DNA of 64,000 nucleotides from Chlorocebus sabaeus (GCF_047675955.1 NC_132927.1:65019702-65083701), one strand, 5' to 3'; positions 1 through 15,065 are shown, counted from the stretch's first letter. A program made the numbers and translations. Notes: generated from the sequence alone by a model not told the origin.

Positions 1-199
1 CCAAATTATAATAGTATGGATAGCCCAACAGGGAGGTTTCATAGTCTTTCATCTCTGTTTAAGAAGCTGTTTCAGCATGACAAAATAAAGTAATATGACA
101 TATTTATAGAGCTCTGGGGAAAAAGCTTTAATTTATATTCAAATGTTATATTCATATTTTTTTTAATATGAGGTACCTAGAGTAGTCAAATTACATCTT

Positions 200-428
200 T
201 CATAGAGACCCAGAAAGTAGAATGATGGTTGTCAGGGGCTTAGGACATAGAACAATGGGAATTATTTTTTACTGGGTACAGAGTTTCCATTTGGGAAGAT
301 GAAAAAGTTCTGAAGCTAGAGGGTGGTGATGGTTGCACAACAATGTGAATGTACTTAATGGCACTGGATTTTACATTTAAAAATGTTTGAAATGTGAAGT
401 TTATATATTTTACCACAATAAACAATGT
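200..428 (+). mobile_element. L1 3' UTR fragment
   Basis: The stretch reads 'ggttgtcaggggcttagg', then 'gggtacagagtttccattt', then 'ggttgcacaacaatgtgaat', and ends in 'ttttaccacaataaac'. This is the familiar 3' end of an old mammalian L1 (L1MA/MB type), in plus orientation and so antisense to EML5. It lies in intron 8. Coding capacity is absent. Confidence 0.7.
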
Positions 429-1821
<1,393 letters not shown>

Positions 1822-2002
1822 TTAGCTAATGCATACTTTAATAAAAATATTTTGGTTAAAATAATAATCTCATCTTAATTAAGATAAATCTAGATATCTT
1901 AACTATCTGTTTTGTGGCAAGAAATTCTTAACTATGAAAATGGGAACTGTTCATGCTTAAATGACAGAAGTTGATAGAATCTTTTGCTTTTAATATTTTT
2001 GG

Positions 2003-2152
2003 CGACATCACGTCACTCTGTCACTCAGGCTGGAGTGCAGTGGCGTGATCATAGCTTACTATAACCTTGACCCTGTGGGCTCAAGCAATCCTCTAGCCTC
2101 AGCCTCACGAGAAGCTGGGACTACAGGAATGTGCCACCCAACCTGGCTACAT
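2003..2152 (-). mobile_element. Free left Alu monomer or old Alu fragment
   Basis: The segment contains 'ctggagtgcagtggcgtgat' and 'gggactacaggaatgtgcc' and stops after one monomer, without the right arm. It is old and diverged, of FLAM or AluJ type, in minus orientation (sense with EML5). A GTT-rich run follows at about 2155-2170. Confidence 0.75.
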
Positions 2153-2165
2153 TTTGTTGTTGTTG

Positions 2166-2505
2166 TTGTTTTGGTATCCTTTTAGCACAGCTATGGTGTC
2201 ACTGCATAAGAAACACAATGTTTTGCCATCTAATTGAAAACCAGTAAAGTCCATATTCCATTGTGCCTTAAAAATGTAACATTCAAAGTCCAATTTTATC
2301 TTTTTCCTCTTATTTCAACATGATGAGTATGCACTGGTGATAAATAATAATGTCACCATGTGGTAATGCACATAGCGCTCAAAATTCTGCCAAGTTGTAA
2401 CTGTGTCACTGAAATTTGTAATGAGCTGAGGAGCAGTGCAAAATGATGTGAGTGTACCATCTCTTTCCCAACATCTCAACTCTGCATCTGTAGTGTGATA
2501 CACTG

Positions 2506-2512
<7 letters not shown>
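2166..2512 (-). mobile_element. hAT element fragment, inverted relative to 4486-6560
   Basis: This block is the reverse complement of part of the hAT element at about 5060-5360. For example, 2392-2409 is the exact reverse complement of 5145-5162, and the 'tagcacagct..gtgtcactgcataa' run near 2184 pairs with the run near 5326-5352. It is cut at one side by an AluS poly-T tract and at the other lies beside an Alu monomer. No open frame remains. Confidence 0.75.
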
Positions 2513-2536
<24 letters not shown>

Positions 2537-2822
2537 GAGACAGAGTTTTGTTCCTGTTGTCCAGGCTGGAGTACAATGGTGTGATCTTGGCTCACTACAA
2601 CCTCTGCCTCCCGGGTTCAAGCAATTCTCCTACCTCAGCCTCCCAAGTAGCTGGGATTACAGGCATGCATCTCACCACGCCTGGCTAATTTTGTATTTGT
2701 AGTAGAGACGGGTTTGGTCTCTAGTTGGTCAGGCTAGTCTCGAACTCCCAACCATAGGTGATCCACCCACCTTGGCCTCCCAAAGTGCTGGGATTACAGG
2801 TGTGAGCCACCACACCCAGCCA
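2511..2822 (-). mobile_element. AluS, minus orientation
   Basis: A full-length dimeric Alu read from its poly-T end (2511-2536), with 'ccaggctggagtacaatggt', then 'tcgaactcccaaccatagg', then 'gtgagccaccacacccagcc'. It is inserted at the edge of the inverted hAT fragment. Confidence 0.9.
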
Positions 2823-3206
2823 ATACAATGCATTTTTAAACAATGCAGTAACATTGATTCTTTCACTTTTAGGTAGGTTGCTTCTATCCTGACCAAAGGG
2901 AGAAAGAGTGTGTGTGTAGACACACATGTATATATCCTTATGTACATACAGTCTAGTGTTTAAAACTATCCAAATTCAGAATCCACAATGCTAGAAATCG
3001 ACAACAAAAAAGATAGCTAGAAGATACCCATTGTTTGAAAATTAAGAATTATACTTCCATATAATCTAAAATACAAAGACAAAGATGAATTCTTAATGAT
3101 TCGTTACTATTTTGAAGTAAGTTATAAAACTGCTTAAAATCAAAACTTGTGAAATATAGCTGAAACAGTACTTAGGAGGAACTTTTGGGAGCTTTAAATG
3201 CATATA

Positions 3207-3969
3207 CAGTTGGCCTTCTATATCCATGGGTTCTGCAACTACAAATTCAACCAACCATGGATGGAAAATGTAGTTAGGCCCATGATGGCTGCATTTGTAC
3301 TGAACATGTACAGACTTTTTTTTCTTGTCATTATTCCCTAAACAATATGGTATAACAACAATTTACACAGCACTTACACTGTATTAGGTATTACAAGTAA
3401 TCTAGAGATTTAAAGTACAGTTGACCCTTGAATAATGCAACAGTTAGAGGCACCAATCCCCATGCCATCAAAAAGCCATGTCTAACATTTGACTCTCCAA
3501 ACACTTAACTACTAATAACCTACTGTTGACTGGAAGTCTTCTCAATAACACAAACAGTTGTCTAACATACACTTATGTGCATTATATGTACTAATACTGC
3601 ATACTTACAATAAATTAAGCTAGAGAAAACATAATTAGGAAAATCATAAGGAAGAGAAAATATAATTGTTATTCATTAAGTAGAAGTGGATCATCATAAA
3701 AGTCTACATCCTCATCATCTTCACATTGTGTAGGCTGAGGAGGAGGAAGAGGAGAGGCTTGTCTTACGATCTCGGGGTGGCAGAGGTGGAAGAAAATCCA
3801 CTTGTAAGTGGACCCATGCAGTTCAAACCTGTGTTGTTCAAGGAGTAACTGTATTTTGGAGGATGTTCAAATTATATATCATTTTATATAATGGACTTGA
3901 AAATCCACGGATTATGATATCTGCAGGGGGTCCTGGAACTAATCTCCCCAAAAATAGCAAAGAATAACT
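3207..3969 (+). mobile_element. Outer Tigger-like DNA transposon, split by another
   Basis: It starts 'cagttggccttctatatcc' just after a TA dinucleotide. The text resumes after the inner element with 'ggaggatgttcaaattata' and 'gggggtcctggaactaatc', ending in a decayed 'aataact' before A. These are the two ends of a Tigger/MER-type Tc-mariner element, internally deleted and non-coding. The inner element at 3418-3851 interrupts it. Confidence 0.75.
3418..3851 (+). mobile_element. Inner Tigger-like DNA transposon with TA target duplication
   Basis: The element begins 'cagttgacccttgaataat' and ends 'tgttcaaggagtaactg', its inverted terminal repeats. It is flanked by TA at 3416-3417 and 3852-3853, as expected of Tc1/mariner insertion. 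It sits inside another Tigger-like element and so is the younger of the pair. The interior is AT-rich without a transposase frame. Confidence 0.8.
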
Positions 3970-4193
3970 ACATTATAAATAAACAAAGGCTACAATTTAA
4001 TGAATAGGCATCTACCCCAAGACATTATAAAAAGATCACCAAAACTAAGTACATTTTCTAAATGCTTTGATATTTTTAAAATTGTTACTAGTTTATAGGA
4101 AAAACTATTTTTGTATATTGTTTTCATATCCAGAAAATTTGCTAAACTCTCTTTTCAATTCCAGTAATTCATCTTATTTTCCTTTGAATTTTT

Positions 4194-4332
4194 CTATATG
4201 TATAAACACATCATATACATATATATAACCAACTGAGAATGGCAGTTGTTTTTTCCTTTCCAATCTCTGTGTGTGTGTATGTGTATGCATACATATATAT
4301 ACACATACATATACATGCTATACATATACACA
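4194..4332. repeat. AT/GT-rich simple repeat tract
   Basis: Alternating purine-pyrimidine runs such as 'gtgtgtgtgtatgtgtatg' followed by 'acatatatatacacatacat'. It is non-coding; the short reading frame over it is an artefact of the dinucleotide pattern. Confidence 0.8.
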
Positions 4333-4693
4333 TTTGGCCTTACTATATTGACCAAGATTTCTAGTCTATAGCTGAACAGAATGGTGAAAATGAGCATAAC
4401 TGTCTTTTTCCTGATTTCAAAGGAAAATCTTCAATACTTTAACATTAAATATGATATTTGCTGGTGACATTCTACGCTCTTACCACAAGGGACAGCAAAC
4501 CATGTCCTGTGGGCCAAACCAGGCCTGCTGCCTATTTTTGTACAGTCTGAAAGCTAAGAATAATTTTTACATTTTTAAATGGTTGAAAAAAATGTTTTAA
4601 TAAAATTTTGAAACACAAGAAAATTATTTGAAATTCTACTTTCTGTGTCTGTAAATAAAGTTTCATGGAAGTATAGGTGCATACTTATTTGGG

Positions 4694-5075
<382 letters not shown>

Positions 5076-6291
5076 TGAGATACTGGGAAAGAGATGATAC
5101 ACTCTCATCACTTCGGACTGCGCCTTAGTACATTACAATTTTCAGTGACACAGTTACAACTTGACAAAATTTTGAGGGCTATCTGTGCTACCATATAGTA
5201 ACATTTTGTTATTATTTTTGTTTACCAATGTATATTCATATGGGACTTAGAATGTTACATTTTTAAGGCACAATTGAGCATGGGCTATACTGTTATTGAA
5301 TTAGATGGCAAAGCATTAGGTTTATTATGCAATGACACTGTAGCTGTGCTAAAAGGATACAAATATAAATTATCAGACTAAGCACTCATTACAATTTTTC
5401 CAACTCACAGGGAAGCTCAGAAAAATTAGAAAATTTAAAACAGAATATCTCATGACAGAATTTATTTACAAATTTAAAAATACAATGAGGTTGCAAGAGA
5501 AGTAAGTTTCTGAATGGTTGATCTGTTAGCCAAGCAAGGAAAACTACTTATTGGTAATGAAAATGGTAAATCATTTTGAATTGCAGCAACTTCAGAAATC
5601 TGTCCAGAGAAAACAGACTTAAGACTGTTATAGCCTTTCCATGAGAACAGTTACTCCAAAAGTTGAGAATATTGGGAACACTACCAATAATTAATTTAAA
5701 AACAAGACAAATAATTTTGAGTGGTTTTCCTTGATTCTTGATGGGTTAACAGATGTTACAGATACTACTCAATTGTTTATTTGAGGAGTCAATGCCAAGT
5801 GTGAAGTGACAAGAATTTGCTTTCATGAATAGTCTGCACGAAACAACTACAGACAAGAATATTTTCAAAATCATTGAGAAAACACTAATTCAATACAACC
5901 TAAATTGGAATCTGCTAAGATGAATTATAACTAACTGATGGTGGGAAAAAATATGTACAGAAAAAAATGGCTTAAAGAAATTTACAGATTATGAAAATGT
6001 AAGGGGTTTAAAGCCTGTGCGTATTCATTGTATTATTCTTTAGCACATACTTAGCAAAGAAAAAAATAAGACTGTCTCTTGTTTTTTTAACAAATAGCGT
6101 TAATAGTGAACTTCATTTGCTCCTGTGGATTTAACCAACCACTGTCAGTTCTGTGAATTTTTGCCAGATACAGAAGTAGAAAATCCTGACTTGTGCTAAC
6201 ACAGCAGTTAAATGGCTTAGTAGTGGTAAAGTTTTATTGATTTTCTGATCTCAGAACCAAGATTGAAATTTTTCTGAATTATGAAGAATTG

Positions 6292-6334
<43 letters not shown>
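6292..6334. repeat. (CT)n microsatellite
   Basis: About 21 perfect CT units directly joined to an Alu fragment. It gives spurious serine-leucine and arginine-glutamate reading frames. The tract lies inside the hAT fossil. Confidence 0.97.
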
Positions 6335-6337
<3 letters not shown>

Positions 6338-6424
6338 GAGACGAAGTCTGGCTCTGTTTCCCAGGCTGGAGTGCAGTGGCGCAATCTCTGCTCATTGCAA
6401 CCTCTGCCTCCCAGGTTCTAGCGA
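6335..6424 (-). mobile_element. Truncated Alu fragment
   Basis: About 90 bp of Alu ('ccaggctggagtgcagtggc', then 'gcctcccaggttctagcg'), ending abruptly at the return of hAT sequence. The CT tract may be its expanded, mutated tail. Confidence 0.8.
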
Positions 6425-6560
6425 TATTATTAAACACTGAATGGATTTGGAACTTAGCTTCTACTGAAGACTCAATACTGTTACCTAATGAATTCAACCT
6501 AAAATTATAAGGCAAAAGCAGCATAATGTAATGTGAAACTTTATTGTGGTAAAGTCATTT

Positions 6561-7215
6561 GGACAATTAATGCTATTTGAATAACAATATCAAGCTGCTT
6601 TATATACTCCTGTGCTATCAAAACTTAAAACAAGAAGTGAGGTCTCCATTCCCACACAAATCCGCAGCAGATATTTTTTGGAGCTTAATTTATAGCTTTA
6701 GCAGCATATGTTGGACTATCCTCCTTTGGCAAATGCTCGGTCTTGTCTGTCCCTTGTGCTCCAAGAGAAAGCCATAAACAAAGGTTAAGTTTACCCAAAG
6801 GAAAAATGCCTTCAGGGCAAAAAGCAGCTTTGGCCCAATGACCCCCTAGATGCCCATTTTCTTTCACAAATTGGCTGGATAGCTTCTCATTATCTTGTCA
6901 GTTCTTGGAAAGTTTTAAGGTGATTGACATTTTAACTAACATCTTTAGTTGTTTTCATTGGAAGTTGTTTTATTCCAAATAAATTGGCCACCAATAACAG
7001 AAACAGTAGTCTGAACAATTTCTTTTTAAAGAAACAGTTGTCCTATTGGCAGCAGCTAGGTAGCACTCGGTAATAGCAGTTCTACAATGAAAGGATTATG
7101 AATAGTTCTTAGCAAAGCACAGAGTAAGGTGTAGTCCCCACAGTAAGTTTACAGACACATGACCTATGCCATCTCCCAAACCCCAAAAATAGACTGGCAC
7201 AATGACAGTAAATGG
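6561..7215. other. Intron 7 sequence without clear features
   Basis: Intronic sequence with slightly higher GC than its surroundings. It may include the 3' end of the hAT element, but I could not find a matching terminal repeat. No exon is supported. Confidence 0.45.
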
Positions 7216-7790
7216 CATGACTGATTAGCATACCATAAAAACATCAATAATTATCTGGAAACAATTAGGTCATCTTACTCCTTACACTAAAGGAAGCTTT
7301 ACATAGATTAGGAGTTAAACATAAAAACATAACCACTAATGTACTGGAAGAATATATTGAAAATTTTTTAAAAATAAATTTTGGGAAGATTTCTGTACGA
7401 TAGAATCCTAGAAGTCATTAAAGAAAATACTGATAAATTAAGCTATATAAAAAATAACAACACAACAAGAATTTTTGCTTACCTAAAACAACCTACATGA
7501 AGTAAAAAAAAGAAAAAGCAAGTAACAAACTATTGAAATTACTTGCAATTTACATTATAGGCAAAGAGTTAACATCCATAATATATAAAGAGCTGCTAAA
7601 AGTAAAAGGAGAAAAAGACCAACAACCCTACAGAAAAAAATGGCAAGAAATGTGGAAAGTTTATAGAAAGGATTCTAGGGAACCACCTAACTTTTTTAAA
7701 TTGGTAAATATACAGAAAGAATTAAGCACTTTTCTGCTTTTATTATACCCAGGATAAATAAATAATTGATGAGAAGAAATTCTCTTTATA
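7216..7790 (+). mobile_element. Old L1 ORF2 fragment
   Basis: The run 'acattataggcaaagagtta', then 'catccataatatataaagag', matches the end of ORF2 in old L1M elements, where 'ggttaatatccaaaatatat' is usual. It is heavily decayed. It may belong to the same insertion as 8830-9430. Confidence 0.55.
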
Positions 7791-7887
7791 GAAATACTAC
7801 AGCTAACAAATGAATAATGAGTGGTAAATATAAGTATTAGAATGCCACCATTTGAAACACTTATTAAAATGATAGACTTAGGCCATG

Positions 7888-8102
7888 TATTCTCAACAGG
7901 GGTAATATTCCATGAAAGGGGGTAAAAATGAATTCTTAGGGGTAAAATATCTTAAATATTACACAATGGCTTGTGTTCTCTTAAGGGGCCACAATATAAA
8001 AAGAGATACACAGTTGTCTGTGGTCTTAAAATTTCAAAGTGAGGGTGTGATCAATAAAAAGAAGTAAGAAAGTGACAATGAAAAAAGGTTGGGAAACACT
8101 GA
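7888..8102. mobile_element. MER-type non-autonomous hAT element
   Basis: The block starts 'tgtattctcaacaggggt' and ends 'aggttgggaaacactg'. These resemble the two terminal inverted repeats of small hAT-Charlie elements (CAGTGTTTCCCAACC type). It is non-coding; the family is not assigned. Confidence 0.55.
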
Positions 8103-8628
8103 CCTAGACAATCATCATCAATGGTGTCTACCAGGAAAAACGGAGACTACACATTACATACCATCAAGCAGGAGTACATCACCACCTAGGAAATATCCTT
8201 GGTGAAAATTCATAACTGTATCTCATCAAACCTCTAAATCTAACTACCAATTTACAGGATACAAGGAACACAGACTATGTTAAAATACACTATGGATGTG
8301 CAAATCCAGAATGTGGGAAACCCTGAATAAACTGTAAGAAGAACAAAAAGGGAAGGAAGAAAGCTGTAGAATAAGAGACTGAAAAGACATACCAACAAAT
8401 GCAATACATGAAGCTCATTTGGATCCTGATTTTAAGAAATCATAAAAATATGTTATGAGACAATCGGGAATTTCTATACCAGCTAGATACAGAACACTAT
8501 GTGATAAGAGTATTGTGGTGATGTTTGAGATATCTCTTTTCAAGATACAAACTGAAATATTTACAGATGAAATCAGGAAGAAAAAAAAGACAAATTGGGG
8601 GAAACAAATTTCAACTCCTAAAATTGAT

Positions 8629-8801
8629 CAGTGGTTCTCAAACTTTTGAGTATATTGTAGACATTTGGAAGGCTTCTGAAATCACAAATTGCTCAATTTC
8701 TGGTATTAGGTCCTGTAAAAGGCCTGAGAATATGCATTTCTTACAAGTTCTTAGGTAATGCTGATATTGCTCGTCAAGGAACCACACTTTGAGAACCACT
8801 A
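8629..8801 (+). mobile_element. MER5A hAT element
   Basis: The ends 'cagtggttctcaaac' and 'tttgagaaccacta' are near-perfect inverted repeats. The interior ('gagaatatgcatttcttaca', then 'ggtaatgctgatattgctcg') is the MER5A consensus in decayed form. Confidence 0.85.
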
Positions 8802-8829
8802 TCCCAGACATGGTTTCTAATTTCTTTAA

Positions 8830-9430
8830 TATATAGACAGATATCATTAGATCTTATTTAAAATCAAGTAGAGAAAAAGATCTATGAACTAATAGAAAAT
8901 AGGCAAAGGATTTGAACAGGTCAAGGAAAAAAATGTCCTCTAAACATATAAAAACATACTCAACAACCCTCAATATAAGAGAAATACACATTTTCAAAAT
9001 ATAACAAGGTATCATTTTTCACCTTTTGGTATTATAATTAGTTCTGTTAAGGGTATGAGAAAACAGGCACTGGCAATATATTCACGATAGGTGTATAAAT
9101 TGTTGCTGCCTCTATGTAAGGCCTTATCTATCAAAATTTAAAATACGCACATCCTTTGATTACTGCTAAACATTTATCAGAGATATTCACACATGTACAA
9201 AATGAGAAATGTATAATGATATTCATTGCAAGCCCTGTATTTATAAAATACACAAAACTGAAGGAAACTAATCTTCCATCAGTAATGGATTAGTTGAATA
9301 AATTACAGTATATCCATGCAGTGAAATATTATATTCCTGTTAAAAAGAAGGAAGTAGTTCTGTACATTCTGATATGGAACAAACTCCATATCATATATTT
9401 ATAAGAGAAAAAATATTACTAATAATTCTA
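8830..9430 (+). mobile_element. Old L1 3' region fragment
   Basis: Blocks such as 'aggcaaaggatttgaacagg', 'tacacatgtacaaaatgag' and 'cagtatatccatgcagtgaa' follow the order of the L1 ORF2 C-terminus and start of the 3' UTR. It is strongly diverged (L1ME/MC type). No frame is open. Confidence 0.65.
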
Positions 9431-9511
9431 TTAATTTTCAGTACTTACTACTTATGTTCATTTGTTATACCATGAGCTAATAAAGTTTTAATTGGAGTAT
9501 TTTAAGCTTTC

Positions 9512-9803
9512 TTTTTTTTTTTTTGAGACAGAGTCTCACTCTGTTGCCAGGCTGGAATGCAGCGGCACGATCTCGGTGCACTGCAACCTCCACCTCCTGA
9601 GTTCAAGCGATTCTCCTGCCTCAGCCTCCCAAGTAGCTGGGATTACAGGCACCCGCCACCATGCCCAGCTAACTTTTGTATTTTTAGTAGAAATGGGGTC
9701 TCACCATGTTGGCCAGGATGGTCTCAATCTCTTGACCTTGTGATCTACCTGCCTTGACCTCCCAAAGTGCTGGGATTACAGGCATGAGCCACTGTGACCG
9801 GCC
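9512..9803 (-). mobile_element. AluS, minus orientation, 65 bp past exon 7
   Basis: A full dimeric Alu from the poly-T (9512-9524) to 'gccactgtgaccggcc'. In EML5 orientation it begins 65 bp downstream of the exon 7 donor, so exon 7 has repeats close on both sides. Confidence 0.93.
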
Positions 9804-9867
9804 ATGTTTTCTTTATGTTTATCTAAGGATACATCCCAGCCTATGGAATTACTTTATAATTTGCTTA

Positions 9868-11084
<1,217 letters not shown>

Positions 11085-12383
11085 ATAATTCCAATATTCC
11101 TAAATTGAAGTTAATTTTGTACCTTTTATATCTTAGATGTGAGACAGAAGAAAATATGTAAGTCCTTGATCTATATTCACATTTTCTTCAACTGTCCATG
11201 TTGTTTTCTACATGAAATATTTGTCTTTTTATGTACCTAGTTCCTACCCAGCCTTCAGACATGTACTCTTCTTCCTTCTCCCTTGTAGACAACTCTAGCC
11301 ATGTCTACTTGCTCAGCCAGTCTTACAACACTTCAGTCTGCATTGTTCAATAAGTACTCAATTAGTAAATTACCTTTATAGAATTGTATTTTTTCTTTTA
11401 ATAATCTGACTTTTTACTTGTCTATATTTCATTTCTTCAATACACTCATAAAATCATTAAAAAGAGAGAATTTTACTTTTTCTGCATACTCCTCAATGTC
11501 TGTTGTAATCTTAGGAAAGCTACTGTGTTTTTCATTTTTCTCATGTGTGTTACATGGCCAATATAAAGACACCGTGTACCTCACAATGTCCTTATGAGGA
11601 TCAGATAAGAAAAAGTCTCAAATTATTTTGTAAGCTTTAAAGCACAATAATGTTTAGCAAAACTAATGAAAATAGAATAACAGTTAACATTGACATGCTT
11701 ATTATGTGTTATCCTTATAAACATTTTAGAAATATCAATTCATTTGGTCCTATATCCTAAATAATATATTTATTCTTATTCTCATTTACAGTGAGGGTAA
11801 ATTACCAGCCCAAGGTCACACAACTTGTAGGTGACTGGAATATGGTTTAAACACAAACCTGTGGGTAGTTTTTATAGTAAAAGGTCTTGTTTTATTACAT
11901 CAATTTTTTTTAATCCCCAAGAGAAAAAAAGCCCCCCAATTGCTGACAAATTTGGATGAAGGAAAAATACATCTATCCACATTTAAATCATCCTGAACAA
12001 AAGTTCCCCAACCCTCAACATTTACCCCCAACTGTTTATTTAGAATAGTTTATTTGTTAAATAGTTATAGTTAGCATTCTAATAGTAAAATACTTTCAAA
12101 ATCCAAAGATACTAAGTGAGTACCTCTCACATCTCTCTATAGGTCCCATTATAATAGACATTAGATTTATGAAAGAATCTTTCTCCTAACAGTGAACCTA
12201 AACTCTTTACAGGCAAAATTTCTCCTTAATAGAAGAATTTCAATCAAATGCATACAGGGTAAAGAGGCAAATATGAGTCTTATTTATATTTACAAAACTT
12301 ACATTGATACTTACTGAAAGAAAGAGATAATCTTTGGGAAGTTTAGAGTTTGCCTAGTAATAAGACATTTGTTTTGTTATTAC
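11085..12383. other. Rest of intron 6, mostly unassigned
   Basis: AT-rich intronic DNA between the solo LTR and exon 6. One MIR-like stretch is listed separately. The remainder shows no exon or named repeat that I can support. Confidence 0.5.
11690..11872 (-). mobile_element. MIR SINE fragment, minus orientation
   Basis: The run 'ctcatttacagtgagggtaa', then 'cagcccaaggtcacacaact', then 'gtaggtgactggaatatgg', is the reverse complement of the MIR core. It is an ancient tRNA-derived SINE, about a quarter diverged, and serves only as a marker of old intronic DNA. Confidence 0.7.
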
Positions 12384-12519
12384 CTTTGTATCCCTGGTCT
12401 GTTTCCCTGAGATCAATCACAGTAATTGGTTTAAAAGTTAAATCCCAAAGACGAATACAACCATCTCTGCCACCAGTAGCAAAGCCTTCTTCACAAGCAT
12501 TCATGCTAAAAATTCCTGC
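12384..12519 (-). CDS. EML5: EML5 exon 6 (WD40 blade)
   Basis: A 136-nt exon. The acceptor is CTTCTAG and the donor is GTAATA on the minus strand. It starts at a codon boundary, has 45 codons and leaves one G for the glycine codon completed in exon 7. It encodes 'AGIFSMNACEE', then 'GFATGGRDGCIRLWD', a full strand-turn with the closing WD dipeptide, and 'KPITVIDLRETDQGYK', near residues 238-282. The GGRDG turn and the LWD end are the clearest WD40 signature in the window. Confidence 0.97.
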
Positions 12520-12691
12520 CTAGAAGAGGAAATAAAATAATTTAACAAAAAATGTTTTTTAAGAACATCTACTATATGAAGGCAGAAACCCTTTTAAACC
12601 AATCCAACAATATTTTGGTAGGATATAAGAATAAACAAATACATCAGAAAACACAAAAGAAAATCTAGAAGTAAGTCTACAGGAATTTAAT

Positions 12692-12957
12692 GCAGTTGCC
12701 CCTTGTGGATTTGAACTTCACTGGCTCACTTATATGGATTTTTTTCAATAAATACAGTCAGCTCTGAATCCACAGTTCCACATCAGCAATGAAACCCAGA
12801 ACAAAATGCAATCTTTGTGGGATGCAAAACCCATAAATAGGGAGGGCTTTACATATGCAGGTTTCCCAGGGCAAGACTTGAGTATGTGCAGATTTTGGTA
12901 TCTGTGGTCCTGGAGCCAATTCCCGCAAAATATCAAGGCATGACTATATATAACCAA
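12692..12957. mobile_element. Tigger-like DNA transposon fragment
   Basis: It contains 'cagttgccccttgtggattt', then 'ggatttttttcaataaatac', then 'ggtatctgtggtcctggagc', and ends near 'aaggcatgactata'. These are the terminal blocks of Tigger/MER-type elements also seen at 3207-3969. It is decayed and non-coding, and may itself be two overlapping insertions. Confidence 0.65.
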
Positions 12958-12989
12958 GGTGGTATTTAATTATATGGATATAACATAAA

Positions 12990-13370
12990 AGAAAATAAAT
13001 TTAAACCCTATACCACATGTAAAAATGAATTATAGATGAACATAAAATATAACCATTTATAACTAAATATAAAAAATAAAAATATTAGAAAAAGTCAGAA
13101 TAACATTTAGGTAACTTTGGGCTGTGAGAGACTTTTCTATGTATGGCAGATCACCCACGAGTTTTAAATTTGTTCATATGAGAAAAGATATAATAAGCAA
13201 AGACAAACAGATTGGAGAAATATTTGCAACACGTATGACTGTCAAAAGATTAATAACCCTAATATTCAAATGAATAAAGGAAATAAAAACAATTCAACAA
13301 CAACAAAAAATTTAAAAAGTAAAAAAGCAAAGGGTAGGAAAACTCAATTAATAGAAATGTAATGCACTGA
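12990..13370 (+). mobile_element. Old L1 ORF2 fragment
   Basis: The text 'aacaaacagattggagaaatatt'-like, with 'gagaaatatttgcaacacg' and 'aagattaataaccctaatat', corresponds to the ORF2 end of old L1M elements. It is strongly decayed. Confidence 0.55.
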
Positions 13371-13922
13371 GGACTTTTCTACATGAAGATCTTGCTGTTA
13401 ACAACGTGGCGGCTTTGTGCTATCCAGCTCCCTTTACTTTGTAAGGGGGACCCAACTGCTAAAAAGCTCAAACCAAAAAACACTAAACAGTTTAAAGAGC
13501 AGATTTCTTTTTCAGTTTAGTAAGTTATTTACACAAAAATTTAATTGCCTCTGGTAAATTAGCCTCAAGAGCACTAGCTTTATTCTGGTGTGGTTAATCT
13601 AGAATACTTTTAGATTGAAGTTAACAAGCTTTTTTTCAACACTACTCTTCAGAAAGACACCATACTAAAGCAATAGCTTTAACAAGATACTAACTATACT
13701 AATGTAATAAATGTCAATGAGTCTAACTGATTTCTTCATTGAAATCTTGAAAACAAATATATAATTCAGTTAGAAAAGCATTTTTCAAGCAACCAAACTG
13801 ACTAGAAACAATATACTATATTATGCAGTCTGTCATTCTAAGACAAGGTTAAGTAATATGTCATTCTGAGACAAGGTTAAGCAATACACATTAAAGTATT
13901 TAAAATACTTAAATATACTTAC

Positions 13923-14108
13923 AGCATGGGCTCCTTGTATTGTTCGTATAAGATTGATTCCTTTCCAGACATATATATCCCCATTGAGTGCACCAGAATA
14001 TGTTAATTCATCTCTTGCACAGGCTAGGCACAGTATTGTCTGAAGGTCACCCGTCTTACCAAAGACACCTCGTTTTGGGGTCAGAGCATTTCCACATAAA
14101 CTCCAGAA
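13923..14108 (-). CDS. EML5: EML5 exon 5 (WD40 blades)
   Basis: A 186-nt exon, exactly 62 codons, phase 0 on both sides. The acceptor is TACCTTTTAG and the donor is GTAAGT on the minus strand. It encodes 'FWSLCGNALTPKRGVFGK', then 'LQTILCLACARDELTYSG', then 'ALNGDIYVWKGINLIRTI', near residues 176-237. The opening FW completes the 'KHIKFW' WD-like end begun in exon 4, and YVWKG closes the next blade. The 'GALNGDIYVW' pattern is conserved across EMAP-like proteins. The exon is intact. Confidence 0.98.
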
Positions 14109-14414
14109 CTAAAAGGTATACAGTATAATCAAATTACCAGAGAATTCTTACAAAATAAAGTAAAACATTCCCATACCTTGATGCTATATTACAGCAGTGA
14201 GCTACAAATTAACTAAGAAATTGCCTTATGATAAAATAGCATTCAACGTTCAGATTCTCATCCTAGTGTTGTCAAAAGCTATGTTACAGCATACCTATAG
14301 TCACTGGTTTCAATTCTTATCTGTAAAAATAAGGGGTTTTAATCAGATTATTTTAAAAATATGCTATGCTTTCCTTAGGTTTCTGAAAAGAAATCTATAT
14401 AAAACTTAGATTAA

Positions 14415-14718
14415 GCCAGGCTCAGTGGCTCATGCCTGTAATCCCAACACTTTGGGAGGCAACGGAGGCAGATCACCTGAGGTCAGGAGTTCAAGACCAG
14501 CCTGGCCAACATGACTAAGTCCCATCTCTACTAAAAATACAAAAATTAGCCAGGTATGGTGGCGCATGCCTGTAATCCCAGCTACTCGGGAGGCTGAAGC
14601 ACGAGAATCACTTGAACTCAGGAGGCAGAGTGGTTACAGTGAGCCGAGAGTGCACAACTGCACTCCAGCCTGGGTGCAGAGCGAGACTGTCTCAAGAAAA
14701 AACAGAACAAAAAAAAAA
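14415..14718 (+). mobile_element. AluS, plus orientation
   Basis: It begins 'gccaggctcagtggctcatg' and ends with an interrupted A tail ('caagaaaaaacagaac'). It is full length, in intron 4 and antisense to EML5. Confidence 0.92.
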
Positions 14719-15065
14719 ATTTAGGTTAAAAAGTTGGGAACGGGTTAGCAATGAATAGACTAAGAAGAAAAAGGACCAAATCTAATGTTCTCTCTCTGAT
14801 AGAAACATTAAAGATAGGAAAAAAGGAGTATGCTACAGCTTATTGTAGCTGTAATATTTGATATTTTCAAAGCTGAGCAATTGCTTTGCTTGTAAAGCTT
14901 AAAAAAATAAGATAGATGTCCATGGGGAATGATTTGTTCATTCTTGGGAGAAAATAAGAAGTTAAACATGAATCTTCATTACCAGGGGTTTTGCTCTATT
15001 AGGTGGATTTAGGTAAATTTTATAGTTCAAGGAGAGAAATTTAAAGAAAAACGAGTTGGGGGGAA

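Noticed and set aside
6289..6524. Serine-leucine and arginine-glutamate repeat frames
   Set aside because: They translate the (CT)n microsatellite.
9492..9757. Open frames of 66-83 codons with a 'SPASASQVAGI'-type peptide
   Set aside because: This is the usual Alu antisense translation. The same peptide recurs at every minus-oriented Alu in the window (e.g. 29311, 36370, 45816, 53403, 60230).
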